A stretch of 64,000 nucleotides of DNA from Bacillota bacterium (lineage in GTDB: Bacteria > Bacillota > Desulfotomaculia > Desulfotomaculales > VENG01): positions 163,535 to 227,534 of the forward strand of contig VENG01000008.1 of NCBI GenBank assembly GCA_009711705.1. Reading direction: 5' to 3'. Under the pieces are notes generated by a model. The model worked only from the letters and a program-made list of their open reading frames with translations. It was not told where the DNA came from and searched no databases. Position numbers and translations under genes: made by a program. Below are positions 36,808 to 47,803 of this stretch, one piece after another. Positions within the stretch are counted from its first letter, which is position 1; every line of letters begins with the position of its first letter.

Positions 36808-38451
36808 ATGAAAATAGCAATGGCCCAAATAAATCCGGTGGTGGGAGATCTAAACTATAATGCGTTTAAGATGGAGAAGCATGTGCAGCAGTTTAAAAGT
36901 GAGGGTGCGGATTTGATAGTTTTTCCGGAGCTATCTCTGACGGGATATCCACCTAAAGATTTACTATTAAGGAATGATTTTTTAGAGGCTGTTCAAAAAA
37001 CTTTTTACCGTCGCCTTCTACCGGCAAGTAAGAACACAGCTATCTTAGTCGGTATGCCCACATATGCAAAAAACGGTACTTATAATTCGGCGGTGCTTTT
37101 ACATGATGGAGAAATAATTGACACTTTTAACAAAACGCTGCTGCCGAATTATGATATATTTGATGAAAGCAGGTATTTCGTTCCTTCTTCCCAGAGGAAA
37201 TGTGTAGATTTTCAGGGTATCAAACTGGGCATTACCGTGTGCGAAGATATATGGAATGATAAAGATTATTGGGATCGCTGTCGCTATGCCTCGGATCCCG
37301 TTTCAGAATTGGCCGGCCAGGGAGCGCAAATAATTATTAATATTTCCGCTTCGCCATATCACTACGGAAAATACGGTTCACGGGTAGACATGCTGCGAAA
37401 TACGGCAAGAAAGTATGGTATTCCAGTGGTATATGTGAACCAGGTAGGGGGGAATGACGACCTGGTCTTTGACGGTTCCAGCTGTGTATTAGGAGGCCAG
37501 GGAGAACTATTCCTGCAAGTGGGTCACTTTGAGGAAGATGCAGTACTGTTTAACACACTGTCCCTTGGGAACAAAGGGGCAAAGAATATCATAAATGATT
37601 TAGATGATATTAGCTGGCTGCACAACGCTTTAGTGTTGGGAGTCAGGGATTATTTTTCCAAGGTAGGGTTTAAAAAAGCACTGGTGGGATTGAGTGGTGG
37701 CATAGATTCTGCCCTTACTGCTGTCTTGGCGGCAGCAGCTTTGGGCCCGGAAAATGTAATGGGGGTTTCTATGCCCTCACGATATTCTTCCTCCGGCAGC
37801 CTGTCCGATTCAAAGGATTTGGCAGTTAATCTGGGTATTGAGCACCGGGTGATATCCATTGAAAAAATGTTTTCCGTATATTTAAAGGAACTTAATCCGG
37901 GCATAGAAAGTGTAATGGACCTGGCGGAAGAGAATATTCAGGCCAGAATAAGAGGAAGCATACTTATGTTCATTTCCAACCGGGAAGGCTATTTGGTACT
38001 CATCACTGGCAATAAGTCAGAAATGGCAATGGGTTACAGCACGCTGTACGGTGATATGTGCGGAGGGTTGGGATTACTGGCGGATGTGCCGAAAGTAATG
38101 GTATACCGCTTGGCAAAATATGTAAATAAAAACGGGATTGTCATCCCTGAAAATGTAATAAGTAAGCCCCCCTCTGCTGAACTTAAACCAGACCAGGTGG
38201 ACCAGGATTCGTTGCCTCCATATGAAGAGCTGGACAGTATTCTGGGGGCCTACATAGAAGAGAATAAATCTGTTGCAGAAATAGTAAATATGGGTTACAT
38301 GCAGGACGTGGTAGAGGAAGTATTGCGCAAGGCAGACCGTTCCGAATATAAACGGCAGCAGTCGGCCCCGGGGATAAGGGTGACATCACGGGCATTTGGT
38401 CCTGGCCGGCGCATGCCCATTGCTCATCGCTGGATGAGTAAATGTTTTTAA
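36808..38451 (+). CDS. nadE: Glutamine-dependent NAD+ synthetase
   Basis: A 547-residue two-domain enzyme. The N-terminal nitrilase-type glutaminase shows the catalytic triad regions FPELSLTGYPP (Glu), FNKTLLPNYDIFDE (Lys) and GITVCEDIW (Cys). The C-terminal synthetase begins near residue 270 with the PP-loop VGLSGGIDSALTA. It converts deamido-NAD to NAD with glutamine nitrogen. The ATG follows GGTAGGAGAGG. It lies between glnK and glnA, consistent with a glutamine-linked neighbourhood. Confidence 0.94.
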   Translation: MKIAMAQINPVVGDLNYNAFKMEKHVQQFKSEGADLIVFPELSLTGYPPKDLLLRNDFLEAVQKTFYRRLLPASKNTAILVGMPTYAKNGTYNSAVLLHDGEIIDTFNKTLLPNYDIFDESRYFVPSSQRKCVDFQGIKLGITVCEDIWNDKDYWDRCRYASDPVSELAGQGAQIIINISASPYHYGKYGSRVDMLRNTARKYGIPVVYVNQVGGNDDLVFDGSSCVLGGQGELFLQVGHFEEDAVLFNTLSLGNKGAKNIINDLDDISWLHNALVLGVRDYFSKVGFKKALVGLSGGIDSALTAVLAAAALGPENVMGVSMPSRYSSSGSLSDSKDLAVNLGIEHRVISIEKMFSVYLKELNPGIESVMDLAEENIQARIRGSILMFISNREGYLVLITGNKSEMAMGYSTLYGDMCGGLGLLADVPKVMVYRLAKYVNKNGIVIPENVISKPPSAELKPDQVDQDSLPPYEELDSILGAYIEENKSVAEIVNMGYMQDVVEEVLRKADRSEYKRQQSAPGIRVTSRAFGPGRRMPIAHRWMSKCF

Positions 38452-38458
38452 AAAACTC

Positions 38459-38487
38459 TTGCCTTTTTAATTATTTAAAAGTATAAT
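38459..38487 (+). promoter_or_regulatory. Promoter of glnA (first copy)
   Basis: TTGCCT (38459-38464) and TATAAT (38482-38487) with 17 bases between, just after the nadE stop. Confidence 0.68.
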
Positions 38488-38504
38488 CTATCAATAACAG
38501 AATA

Positions 38505-38580
38505 AATACGATGATGTATTAAGGCAAAGATGCCCTTAGACAGGTTTAATGGAGAACCTGTCTAAGGGCTTATTGTTTTT
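38505..38580 (+). promoter_or_regulatory. ANTAR-type attenuator glnA-a (first of two)
   Basis: Stem 1 AATAC/GTATT with loop GATGAT (38505-38520); stem 2 GGC/GCC with loop AAAGAT (38523-38534). The 15-bp terminator stem GCCCTTAGACAGGTT (38532-38546) with its complement (38555-38569) is followed by a T-rich tail. Its tip GGTTT/GAACC encloses AATGGA, itself an A1-G4 hexaloop. Confidence 0.72.
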
Positions 38581-38581
38581 C

Positions 38582-38636
38582 CTGGCAATGATGCCGGCAA
38601 CGGGCCCTTTATTGGCCTGTTCGCCGGCATTTTTTA
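38582..38636 (+). promoter_or_regulatory. ANTAR-type attenuator glnA-b (second of two)
   Basis: A stem CTGGC/GCCGG with loop AATGAT (38582-38597) overlaps a second terminator, ATGCCGGC (38590-38597) with GCCGGCAT (38622-38629), followed by six T. No separate first stem is seen; the tip of the preceding terminator may serve as one. Confidence 0.65.
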
Positions 38637-38711
38637 ATTAAATAGGTTGTTCGAAAAGCGGCGCAAGATCCACGGGCATAAAAATTAATTAATAGAAAGG
38701 GGTAATAAGTT

Positions 38712-40034
38712 GTGGAAAAAACTGATGTTCTGGCCTTAGCCAGAGAGAACGGCGTCAAGTTTATTAGGCTTCAGTTTACTGACATTCTGGGTGTTATGAA
38801 AAATGTTGCCATCACTGTGGAACAGCTGGATAAAGCTCTGGACGGAGAATTAATGTTTGATGGTTCGTCCATTCTTGGTTTTACTCGCATCGAGGAATCG
38901 GATATGTACTTACGACCGGACCCGGACACCTTTGCGATATTCCCGTGGCGTCCTAAAGACGGTGCGGTGGCCAGGCTGATGTGCGATATTTACAATCCCG
39001 ATGGAACTCCCTTTGCGGGTTGTCCCCGGGGTGCTTTAAAGCGCGCTGTTAATAATGCCGCGGCCATGGGATATTCCATGCAGGTGGGACCGGAGCTGGA
39101 ATTCTTCTTATTCTATAATGATGAAAACGGTAAGCCCACTATGAAAACTCATGACCGGGCCGGTTATTTTGATTTATCTCCTATTGACCTCGGGGAGCAG
39201 GCCCGGCGGGATATTGTGATCACACTGGAAGAAATGGGCTTTGAAATTGAGGCATCACACCATGAAGTAGCCCCGGGCCAGCATGAAATTGATTTTAAAT
39301 ATTCTGATGCGCTGGATACGGCTGATAAAATTATGACTTTCAAATTTGTAGTCCGTACGATTGCACAGCGTCATGGCCTGCACGCTACCTTCATGCCCAA
39401 GCCGGTATTCGGCATTAACGGCAGTGGCATGCACACCAACCAATCATTATTTAAAGGGGAAGAAAATGCCTTTTATGATTCCAATGGCTCCATGGAATTA
39501 AGTAAGGAAGCCTTTTATTACATTGGCGGGCTTTTAAAGCACGCGCGGGCACTGGCTGCAATAACCAACCCTACAATTAATTCTTATAAGCGTCTGGTAC
39601 CCGGTTATGAAGCACCGGTATACCTGGCTTGGAGCGGTCGTAATCGCAGCCCTTTGATTCGTATTCCGGCTAAGAGGGGTCTGAGCACCAGGGTAGAACT
39701 GCGTAATCCGGATCCCTCTTGTAACCCTTATTTGGGTATAGCTTGCAGTCTTATGGCCGGCCTGGACGGTATTTACAATAAAATTGAGCCGCCTGCTCCC
39801 TGTGACCGTAACATTTATGAAATGAGTGCATCTGACCGCCGTGATATGGGTATTGCTTCTCTACCGGCCAGCCTGATGGAATCTTACGCAGAGCTCTCAG
39901 GTGATGAAGTGCTACGCTCCACTTTAGGTGGACACATATTCGAAAAATTAATAGAAGCAAAAGAGATAGAGTGGGACAGCTATCGCATGAGCGTGCACCA
40001 GTGGGAAATAGACGAGTACTTAACCAAGTTTTAG
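38712..40034 (+). CDS. glnA: Glutamine synthetase type I (first copy)
   Basis: A 440-residue GSI-alpha type enzyme. Motifs: [10 protein letters not shown] and [18 protein letters not shown] in the beta-grasp domain; [39 protein letters not shown] and VPGYEAPVY in the catalytic domain. It assimilates ammonium into glutamine. GTG 38712 follows GAAAGGGG. It is close to the second GlnA at 48.6 kb, so the two are paralogues with the same leader type. A 12-bp perfect stem at 40038-40079 follows the stop. Confidence 0.96.
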   Translation: MEKTDVLALARENGVKFIRLQFTDILGVMKNVAITVEQLDKALDGELMFDGSSILGFTRIEESDMYLRPDPDTFAIFPWRPKDGAVARLMCDIYNPDGTPFAGCPRGALKRAVNNAAAMGYSMQVGPELEFFLFYNDENGKPTMKTHDRAGYFDLSPIDLGEQARRDIVITLEEMGFEIEASHHEVAPGQHEIDFKYSDALDTADKIMTFKFVVRTIAQRHGLHATFMPKPVFGINGSGMHTNQSLFKGEENAFYDSNGSMELSKEAFYYIGGLLKHARALAAITNPTINSYKRLVPGYEAPVYLAWSGRNRSPLIRIPAKRGLSTRVELRNPDPSCNPYLGIACSLMAGLDGIYNKIEPPAPCDRNIYEMSASDRRDMGIASLPASLMESYAELSGDEVLRSTLGGHIFEKLIEAKEIEWDSYRMSVHQWEIDEYLTKF

Positions 40035-40037
40035 TTA

Positions 40038-40079
40038 AATAACTCAACAAAAGTGCCTGGCACCGGGTGTTGAGTTATT
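40038..40079 (+). other. Long perfect hairpin between glnA and the second amt
   Basis: AATAACTCAACA pairs perfectly with TGTTGAGTTATT. There is no T-tract. The right arm can alternatively pair as GGTGTT with AACACC (40066-40071, 40095-40100), so two mutually exclusive folds exist just before the amt leader. Confidence 0.5.
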
Positions 40080-40105
40080 GAGTTGATATAGAGTAACACC
40101 GAATT

Positions 40106-40159
40106 GAGCAATGAAGCTTAAAAGGTGACTCCGATTTATTCGGGCACCTTTTTTTTTCG
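40106..40159 (+). promoter_or_regulatory. ANTAR-type attenuator of the second amt (atypical)
   Basis: Stem GAGC/GCTT with loop AATGAA (40106-40119) directly abuts a terminator AAAAGGTG (40120-40127) with CACCTTTT (40145-40152) and inner CCGA/TCGG, followed by a run of T. The hexaloop fits, but no clear first stem is visible and the stem touches rather than overlaps the terminator arm. No clear promoter was found, so transcription may come from glnA. Confidence 0.5.
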
Positions 40160-40183
40160 AAAAAAATGAAGCGGGGTGGCTTT

Positions 40184-41509
40184 ATGGAAATTGGTATTAA
40201 AGAGCTGGCGCAAGGTATTGATACTGTCTGGGTTTTGCTCTGTGCAGCCTTGGTGTTTTTTATGGAAGCAGGATTTGCCTTTTTGGAGGCAGGTTTTGTA
40301 AGGGCAAAAAATTCATTAAACATAGTGATGAAAGTGTTTGTGGATAGTACTTTGGGTATGTTGAGCTTTTGGGCCGTTGGATTTGGAGTTATGTATGGTT
40401 TAGATAAGGCAGGTATTTTTGGTGTAAGCGGCTTTTTCCTCGGTGGTGATCTGGGGCATATTGATCTTCGGGTACCCACCTATGCCTTCTGGTTATTCCA
40501 GGCTGCCTTTGCCATGGCAGTTGCGTCCATTGTATCCGGTGCGGTTGCCGAGCGCATGAAATTTGGGGCATACATGATTTTCACTATTATTTGCACAGCT
40601 ATTATTTACCCTGTGGCAGGGCATTGGATTTGGGGAAGTGGTGGATGGCTGGCAGAAATGGGCATGCTGGACTTTGCCGGTTCGGCCGCTGTTCACGCTG
40701 TGGGCGGCATGTCCGCTTTAGCCGCAGTTTTGGTACTGGGCCCCCGGAACGGTAAGTATAATTCTGACGGCACCATGAATGTGATTCCGGCTCACAATAT
40801 GCATTTGGCCTTTTTAGGTACTTTCATCCTTTGGGTGGGCTGGTTTGGGTTTAACCCGGGCAGTGCTCTTTCCGGTCTGGATATGAATATAGCGCGCATT
40901 GCGGTCACCACCAACCTCGCAGCAGCTACGGGTGGTATGACGGGTATACTGTTCACCATGTGGCGTTACGGTAAAGCTGATCCCAGTATGGCAGCTAACG
41001 GTGCCCTGGCGGGGCTGGCGGCTATCACCGCGGGCACTGCATTTGTCGGGCCCGCAAGTGCAATTATAATCGGCATGGTGGCAGGTGTGCTGGTTGTATT
41101 AGCGGTGGAGCTATTTGATCGGATCAAGGCGGATGACCCTGTGGGTGCCATTGCCGTTCACGGAGTGTGCGGCATATGGGGAACCCTGGCGGTAGGGCTG
41201 TTTGCCGCTGAAGGCGGCCTGTTTTTCGGGGGCGGTATTCAGCTTCTGTTAGTTCAGGCACTGGGTATAACCGTGGTTTCCCTTTGGGCCTTTGGGACAA
41301 CATTTGCAGTATTTACTGTGCTCAAAAAGACTGTCGGTATTAGGGTATCCGCACGTGAAGAGCTGGAAGGAATGGATCTCGTAGAACACGGCATCTCTGC
41401 CTATAACGAACTGGTTACCGGAAGCGTATTGGAGAAAGGAATTGGAGGAGAGACGGTACTCAAAGACATGTCAAGCCCGGTGGTTAATACAGAACTGGTT
41501 AAACAATAA
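40184..41509 (+). CDS. amt: Ammonium transporter Amt (second copy)
   Basis: A 441-residue ammonium channel without a cleavable signal peptide, beginning MEIGIKELAQGIDTVWVLL. Motifs: FMEAGFAFLEAGFVRAKN, GFNPGSALSG and DDPVGAIAVHGVCGIWGT. ATG 40184 follows GGGGTGG; an upstream ATG at 40166 lies in the T-tract region of the attenuator and lacks a site. No PII gene follows directly; aspA and hydF follow instead. Confidence 0.94.
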   Translation: MEIGIKELAQGIDTVWVLLCAALVFFMEAGFAFLEAGFVRAKNSLNIVMKVFVDSTLGMLSFWAVGFGVMYGLDKAGIFGVSGFFLGGDLGHIDLRVPTYAFWLFQAAFAMAVASIVSGAVAERMKFGAYMIFTIICTAIIYPVAGHWIWGSGGWLAEMGMLDFAGSAAVHAVGGMSALAAVLVLGPRNGKYNSDGTMNVIPAHNMHLAFLGTFILWVGWFGFNPGSALSGLDMNIARIAVTTNLAAATGGMTGILFTMWRYGKADPSMAANGALAGLAAITAGTAFVGPASAIIIGMVAGVLVVLAVELFDRIKADDPVGAIAVHGVCGIWGTLAVGLFAAEGGLFFGGGIQLLLVQALGITVVSLWAFGTTFAVFTVLKKTVGIRVSAREELEGMDLVEHGISAYNELVTGSVLEKGIGGETVLKDMSSPVVNTELVKQ

Positions 41510-41589
41510 TAATTTTAGCTCTGTTCAACTTGGCCCCAATAGGATTTTAATGAACAGCATTCTGCACATTAGAGTGGAGGCGTTTGTCC

Positions 41590-43017
41590 TTGCCCAAAAG
41601 GATGGAACAGGATTTAATTGGAAATAAGGAGATTCCCGGTGATGTTTACTACGGTATTCATACATTAAGGGCAAAGGAAAACTTTGCTGTATCGGGTCAA
41701 AGAGTTCATCCTGAGCTAATCATGGCCTTGGCTACAGTAAAACAGGCTGCTGCAGAAACTAATATGAATTTAGGCATGCTGGAGCGGCAAATAGGTAGTG
41801 CTATATTTCAGGCAGCATCAGAGGTATCTGAAGGTAAATATGCAGACCAGTTTATTGTGGATGCTTTTCAGGGGGGCGCGGGAACCTCCACTAACATGAA
41901 TGTAAATGAAGTGGTAGCAAACAGGGCCATAGAAATACTGGGTGGAAATAAGGGAGATTATTCCCTGGTGCACCCCTTAGACCACGTTAATATGAGTCAA
42001 TCCACTAATGATGTTTATCCCACAGCCCTAAGAATAGCTTCCATCAGGTTACTGGTTAAACTTTCGGAGGCGTGTGCAGAATTACAAGGTGCACTTCAAG
42101 CCAAAGAGGCAGAATTTGCCGGTGTGGTTAAGATAGGCCGGACTGAGATGCAAGATGCCCTGCCGGTTACCCTGGGCCAAGAGTTTTCAGCCTGGGCCGA
42201 GGCCATTGCCAGGGATCGCTGGCGATTATATAAAGTGGAAGAGAGACTGCGGCAAATTAATATGGGTGGAACAGCCGTAGGAACGGGGTTAAACGCCAGG
42301 CCTGAATATATTTACTCCGTTGTGGAGAGTTTGAGAGCTTTAACAGGTTTGGGTCTGGCCAGAAATGAAAATTTGATAGATGGCACACAAAATGCCGATG
42401 TCTTTGCAGAAGTCTCCGGTTTGGTCAAGGCCTGCGCTGCCAGCCTGGTCAAAATCTCATCAGATTTACGTTTGTTGTCCTCGGGACCGGCAGCCGGGCT
42501 GGGTGAAATAAAGCTGCCGGAGCTGCAGGCCGGCTCTTCCATCATGCCGGGCAAAGTTAACCCGGTATTACCGGAAATGATGACCCAGGTTGCTTACCAG
42601 GTCATGGCAGGCGATTTGGCCATAACCCTGGCTGTTCAAGCGGGTCAATTGGAGCTTAATGCCTTTTTACCCCTGGTTGGCGCCAATTTATTGCCGGCCT
42701 TGGACACTTTAAGCCGGAGTATGTGCCTGCTGGCACGGCGATGTATCAACGGCATTGAAGCTGTACCAGAGAAATGTCTGGCTCATTTGAATAACAGCTT
42801 CGTCATTATAGCCGTTATTGCACCCCACGTGGGTTATGATGCTGTATCTGCCTTGGCCCGCAAAGCTTTGAAAAACGGGAGGACGGTAAAAGAATTAGTG
42901 CTAGAGGCTGGCTTGTTTACTGAATCTGAATTAAATCACCTGTTAAGCCCCAAAGAGGCAACCCGGCCGGGCATGGCCGGGAAAGATATAAAAATGATCT
43001 CCGCACCCGGGAGGTGA
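41590..43017 (+). CDS. aspA: Aspartate ammonia-lyase
   Basis: A 475-residue enzyme of the fumarase/aspartase family that releases ammonium from aspartate. The signature GSSIMPGKVNPVLPEMM lies near residue 320, and HVNMSQSTNDVYPTA near 140 with TEMQDALPVTLGQEF near 185 are family regions. TTG 41590 is chosen because GGAGG lies nine bases upstream. It ends in a 3-base overlap with the GTG-containing start region of hydF. In many anaerobes aspA lies next to hydrogenase maturation genes, as here. Confidence 0.92.
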   Translation: MPKRMEQDLIGNKEIPGDVYYGIHTLRAKENFAVSGQRVHPELIMALATVKQAAAETNMNLGMLERQIGSAIFQAASEVSEGKYADQFIVDAFQGGAGTSTNMNVNEVVANRAIEILGGNKGDYSLVHPLDHVNMSQSTNDVYPTALRIASIRLLVKLSEACAELQGALQAKEAEFAGVVKIGRTEMQDALPVTLGQEFSAWAEAIARDRWRLYKVEERLRQINMGGTAVGTGLNARPEYIYSVVESLRALTGLGLARNENLIDGTQNADVFAEVSGLVKACAASLVKISSDLRLLSSGPAAGLGEIKLPELQAGSSIMPGKVNPVLPEMMTQVAYQVMAGDLAITLAVQAGQLELNAFLPLVGANLLPALDTLSRSMCLLARRCINGIEAVPEKCLAHLNNSFVIIAVIAPHVGYDAVSALARKALKNGRTVKELVLEAGLFTESELNHLLSPKEATRPGMAGKDIKMISAPGR

Positions 43018-43022
43018 CTGGA

Positions 43023-44246
43023 ATGAATAGCACCCCGAGAGGCAACCGGTTACACATTGCTCTTTTTGGCCGGCGCAACGCTGGAAAATCAAGCCTAATA
43101 AATGCACTTACCAACCAGGATATTGCAGTGGTTTCCAGCGTGCCCGGGACTACAACTGACCCCGTGTATAAAGCCATGGAAATATTGCCGGTGGGACCGG
43201 TCATTATCATTGATACGGCAGGTATTGACGATACAGGTTATCTGGGGGAGTTGAGGGTTCAGCACTCCCGGGACGTCTTGAACAAAGCTGATATGGTTCT
43301 TCTGGTTATTGAGATCGGGTCCGGTATAACAGAATTCGAAACGGATATTGCCAACAGGTGCCGGGAGAAAAAAATGCCGTTAGTGGTGGTGCTGAACAAA
43401 ATTGATATCCAACCGGATAGAGAAAATATAGAAAAAGAAGCTGAGGCAAAACTTGGAGTTAGGCCGGAAATTGTCAGTGCTAAAACTAAAGAGGGAATAT
43501 CCGACCTGAAAATTACCATTGTAAAGAACGCGCCGTCCAGCTGGGATAAACAGAGTATAGTTGGTGATCTGCTCAACCCGGCGGATATAGCTGTTTTGGT
43601 GGTTCCCATTGACCTGGCTGCGCCCAAGGGGCGTTTAATATTGCCCCAGGTGCAGACTCTGCGGGATATTTTGGATCATGATGCCATGGGTTATGTGGTC
43701 AAGGAGAGGGAACTAAAAGAATGCTTGGATACATTAGACAGAAAGCCCAGGATTGTTATTACTGATTCCCAGGCCTTTCTGAAGGCTGATGCTGACACAC
43801 CACCTGACGTGCTGTTGACTTCCTTCTCCATTTTGTTTGCCCGTTTCAAGGGGGACTTGAAGACACTGGTGGATGGGGCTAAAGCCATTGAAACACTCCA
43901 ACCAGGTGATAAGGTTTTAATTGCCGAGGCATGTACCCATCACCGGGTTGAAGATGATATTGGCACAGTAAAAATCCCCCGTTGGCTGCGTCAAATTGTG
44001 GGGGGCCAATTGGACTTCAAATGGAGCAGTGGTGGGAGGTTTCCCACTGATTTGGCGCAATATAAGCTGGTGGTACATTGCGGCGGGTGTATGATTAATC
44101 GCCGGGAAATGCTTTCCCGGCTAATGCAGGTAAAAGAAGTTGGTGTGCCCGTAGTCAACTATGGGGTTTGTATTGCATACGTGCATGGTATTTTAAGGAG
44201 AGCCCTTTCGCCTTTTCCGGTTCTACAAACTATGCTGGATAAATAG
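43023..44246 (+). CDS. hydF: [FeFe]-hydrogenase maturation GTPase HydF
   Basis: A 407-residue GTPase scaffold for the 2Fe subcluster of [FeFe]-hydrogenase. The P-loop is FGRRNAGKSSLINAL, with DTAGIDDTG and VLNKIDI following. The C-terminal cluster ligands appear in ACTHHRVEDDIG and VVHCGGCMINRREM, the Cys-His and His-Cys-x2-Cys pattern typical of HydF. ATG 43023 has GGGAGG nine bases upstream. Neither HydE, HydG nor the hydrogenase is in the window. Confidence 0.95.
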   Translation: MNSTPRGNRLHIALFGRRNAGKSSLINALTNQDIAVVSSVPGTTTDPVYKAMEILPVGPVIIIDTAGIDDTGYLGELRVQHSRDVLNKADMVLLVIEIGSGITEFETDIANRCREKKMPLVVVLNKIDIQPDRENIEKEAEAKLGVRPEIVSAKTKEGISDLKITIVKNAPSSWDKQSIVGDLLNPADIAVLVVPIDLAAPKGRLILPQVQTLRDILDHDAMGYVVKERELKECLDTLDRKPRIVITDSQAFLKADADTPPDVLLTSFSILFARFKGDLKTLVDGAKAIETLQPGDKVLIAEACTHHRVEDDIGTVKIPRWLRQIVGGQLDFKWSSGGRFPTDLAQYKLVVHCGGCMINRREMLSRLMQVKEVGVPVVNYGVCIAYVHGILRRALSPFPVLQTMLDK

Positions 44247-44281
44247 GAGGAGAAATAATTTAATACCGGTATTTTAGTGGG

Positions 44282-44356
44282 AATACAATGAAGTATTTTC
44301 CAAGGCGATGGTGCCCCTGATAACAGGTAACTCTTTCTCTGTTATCAGGGCTTTTT
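44282..44356 (+). promoter_or_regulatory. ANTAR-type attenuator of the chemoreceptor/EAL/glnK operon
   Basis: Stem 1 AATAC/GTATT with loop AATGAA (44282-44297); stem 2 GGC/GCC with loop GATGGT (44304-44315); terminator GCCCCTGATAACAG (44313-44326) with CTGTTATCAGGGC (44339-44351), one bulged base, then TTTTT. No clear promoter is seen just upstream, so it may act on read-through from hydF. Confidence 0.72.
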
Positions 44357-44382
44357 ATCTTCACGAGGGGAGTAGAGTGGAT

Positions 44383-45768
44383 ATGAGTGTGGTAGAGTTT
44401 ATGGCCGGCTTTGCCCTTGCTGCTATTACCGGCGGGGCTGTCTGTTACGGTATCAAAAAACGTTATCAGAGAATGGTTAGTGAGGTTAAGGAGCAAGTTA
44501 GCAGTTGGCAGCAGGTGGAATTGCCTTCACCCAACATTGAGGACGGTGTAGATGATTTTTTTCAGCTTCAGGTATCGGTAATGAATCTAACTAATAAAGT
44601 AAGGTCTTTAGTGCAAGAAATAGATTTAACATCTCAGCAGGTGATAGCTGCCTCTGATCAAACGTCAACCGCTGTACAATCGGTTTCCGAGATTTCTTCA
44701 GCCTTTGAGCGCATAGAGAGTATTGCAGCCTCCGTGCAGCAAACAAGCAGCACACTGGAGGAAGGCTTTTCCATGAGTGAATCTTCCATTCAAGAAAGCA
44801 GTTCAGCATTAGGACTGGTGAGTGGTGTCATCAATGACTTAACCGGCAGTCATAATACTTTAAAAGAACAAAGCATGCAACTTGAAGAGGCTGTGGGGCA
44901 GGTTAAAGTAATTTCGGAAAATATAGGTCAAATATCTGAACAAACAAAACTACTGGCTTTGAATGCCGCCATCGAGGCGGCACGCGCAGGTGAGCAAGGG
45001 CATGGTTTCTCAGTCGTGGCCCAGGAAATCGGTAAACTTTCCGATCATACTGCCCATGCGGTACAACAGGCATTTGATGTCTTGGGAACAATGAAGAAAG
45101 ATGTTAATTCAGTGGTAACAAGTATAACAGGTAGCCTTAAATCATCGGGAGATGCAACTGATCAGCTGCAAAATGTACAAAATGTATTAAGTAATAGCTT
45201 TAATTCCATTCAAAATGTATACAGCACCGCCAAAGAAACATTTCACCACGTGAATGGCAACTTACAAGAAATTAAATCGATTATGGGTTCTCGTGACCAA
45301 GATATTGACTCCATATTACAAACGGGTAAACTTTTGCAGGATTTAGCTTTGAATTTGGAAAATGTGGTAGATAATAACCAGCTATCTTATCTTGTCAAGA
45401 GTGAAATGGCAGCAAGAATAGAGGATATTAAAGAGATTCTGAATGGAAGTGCCATCCGGCCGGGAATAATCCGTATGGACTTGAAGGAACACAAAAGTCA
45501 ACTGGCACAAATTAAGTTAACTAATCAGGATATGGAAGCAATTTGGTCTAATGATGCCACGGGTAATTTTATCTTCTCCGAGCCTCCTGCAGGCCTGGCC
45601 AATGCCAAAGTCAGAGATTGGTGGAGGAAAGCCATAACCGGCCAAATATTTGTTTCACCTGTCTATGTGTCGGCCATTACCCGCAAACCTTGTCTTACAG
45701 TTTCAGTACCGGTTATTGAAAATAGTTATGTGGTGGGGGTTATCGGTGCGGATATAGGATTGGAGTGA
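44383..45768 (+). CDS. Chemoreceptor-like signalling protein with C-terminal Cache-like domain
   Basis: A 461-residue protein. One N-terminal membrane helix ([19 protein letters not shown]) is followed by a long coiled coil and the conserved receptor tip [20 protein letters not shown] with [18 protein letters not shown] (about residues 185-230). The last 90 residues look like the distal half of a Cache/PDC sensor ([41 protein letters not shown]). That places a normally external sensor domain in the cytoplasm, after the signalling tip. ATG 44383 follows GAGGGGAG; GTG 44377 is an alternative. It is followed by an EAL protein and glnK. Nitrogen-linked sensing is inferred from its leader and neighbours. 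Confidence 0.75.
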   Translation: MSVVEFMAGFALAAITGGAVCYGIKKRYQRMVSEVKEQVSSWQQVELPSPNIEDGVDDFFQLQVSVMNLTNKVRSLVQEIDLTSQQVIAASDQTSTAVQSVSEISSAFERIESIAASVQQTSSTLEEGFSMSESSIQESSSALGLVSGVINDLTGSHNTLKEQSMQLEEAVGQVKVISENIGQISEQTKLLALNAAIEAARAGEQGHGFSVVAQEIGKLSDHTAHAVQQAFDVLGTMKKDVNSVVTSITGSLKSSGDATDQLQNVQNVLSNSFNSIQNVYSTAKETFHHVNGNLQEIKSIMGSRDQDIDSILQTGKLLQDLALNLENVVDNNQLSYLVKSEMAARIEDIKEILNGSAIRPGIIRMDLKEHKSQLAQIKLTNQDMEAIWSNDATGNFIFSEPPAGLANAKVRDWWRKAITGQIFVSPVYVSAITRKPCLTVSVPVIENSYVVGVIGADIGLE

Positions 45769-45775
45769 GACTGAA

Positions 45776-47333
<1,558 letters not shown>

Positions 47334-47383
47334 ATTCAATAATAGCTTTGTGTAAATTTTCTGAATATATATTATGAAACCTA

Positions 47384-47412
47384 TTGCATAAATGTAAATT
47401 TCTTGGTATCAT
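47384..47412 (+). promoter_or_regulatory. Promoter of the Cys-rich small protein gene
   Basis: TTGCAT (47384-47389) and TATCAT (47407-47412) with 17 bases between. Confidence 0.5.
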
Positions 47413-47435
47413 ATTATAACTTAAACTAAATATTG

Positions 47436-47512
47436 TCGCGTCAACGGAGACGCGAAACTTGGCGATGACGCCCTCACGGTTCTTTGTAGTGGGGGCGTTT
47501 GTGTTTTTTTTT
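47436..47512 (+). promoter_or_regulatory. ANTAR-type attenuator of the Cys-rich small protein gene
   Basis: Stem 1 TCGCGTC/GACGCGA with loop AACGGA (47436-47455), the longest first stem in the set. Stem 2 GGC/GCC with loop GATGAC (47461-47472). Terminator ACGCCCTCAC (47468-47477) with GTGGGGGCGT (47489-47498), one G-U pair, followed by a long T-run. Confidence 0.78.
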
Positions 47513-47549
47513 TCGGACACCAGGAAATCCATGAAAGGAGGGATGCAAG

Positions 47550-47732
47550 GTGACAGGATGCCCCATTGCATATGCCCACCCGTGTAGTTCCTGCGCTCAA
47601 TATGGTAATTGTGCTCCTAGTCAGGCAGTGACAAAGCTTAACCAGTTGGAAGTCGTTGTTGCGGAATTAAAACAAATGCTTATTCAGATGGAAAAGTCAA
47701 ACCGGGTTTTCAAAACTGAGCAAAAGAATTAG
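47550..47732 (+). CDS. Small Cys-rich protein with coiled-coil tail
   Basis: A 60-residue protein. The first 25 residues hold four cysteines (TGCPIAYAHPCSSCAQYGNC), enough for a metal or iron-sulfur site. The rest (LNQLEVVVAELKQMLIQMEK) is a likely coiled coil. GTG 47550 follows AAAGGAGGG at eight bases; an ATG just upstream is too close to the site and leads to a stop after 14 codons. I do not recognise a family. It is placed between two ANTAR-type leaders, directly before the ANTAR regulator, and may be a partner or sensor for it. Confidence 0.65.
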   Translation: MTGCPIAYAHPCSSCAQYGNCAPSQAVTKLNQLEVVVAELKQMLIQMEKSNRVFKTEQKN

Positions 47733-47746
47733 TAGTGTTACCGGGC

Positions 47747-47775
47747 TTGCTTTTTTAATTGACTAAGTGTATAAT
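47747..47775 (+). promoter_or_regulatory. Promoter of the ANTAR response regulator gene
   Basis: TTGCTT (47747-47752) and TATAAT (47770-47775) with exactly 17 bases between. Confidence 0.68.
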
Positions 47776-47803
47776 AATTATTGTAAAAGTTGAATAGTTA
47801 ATT

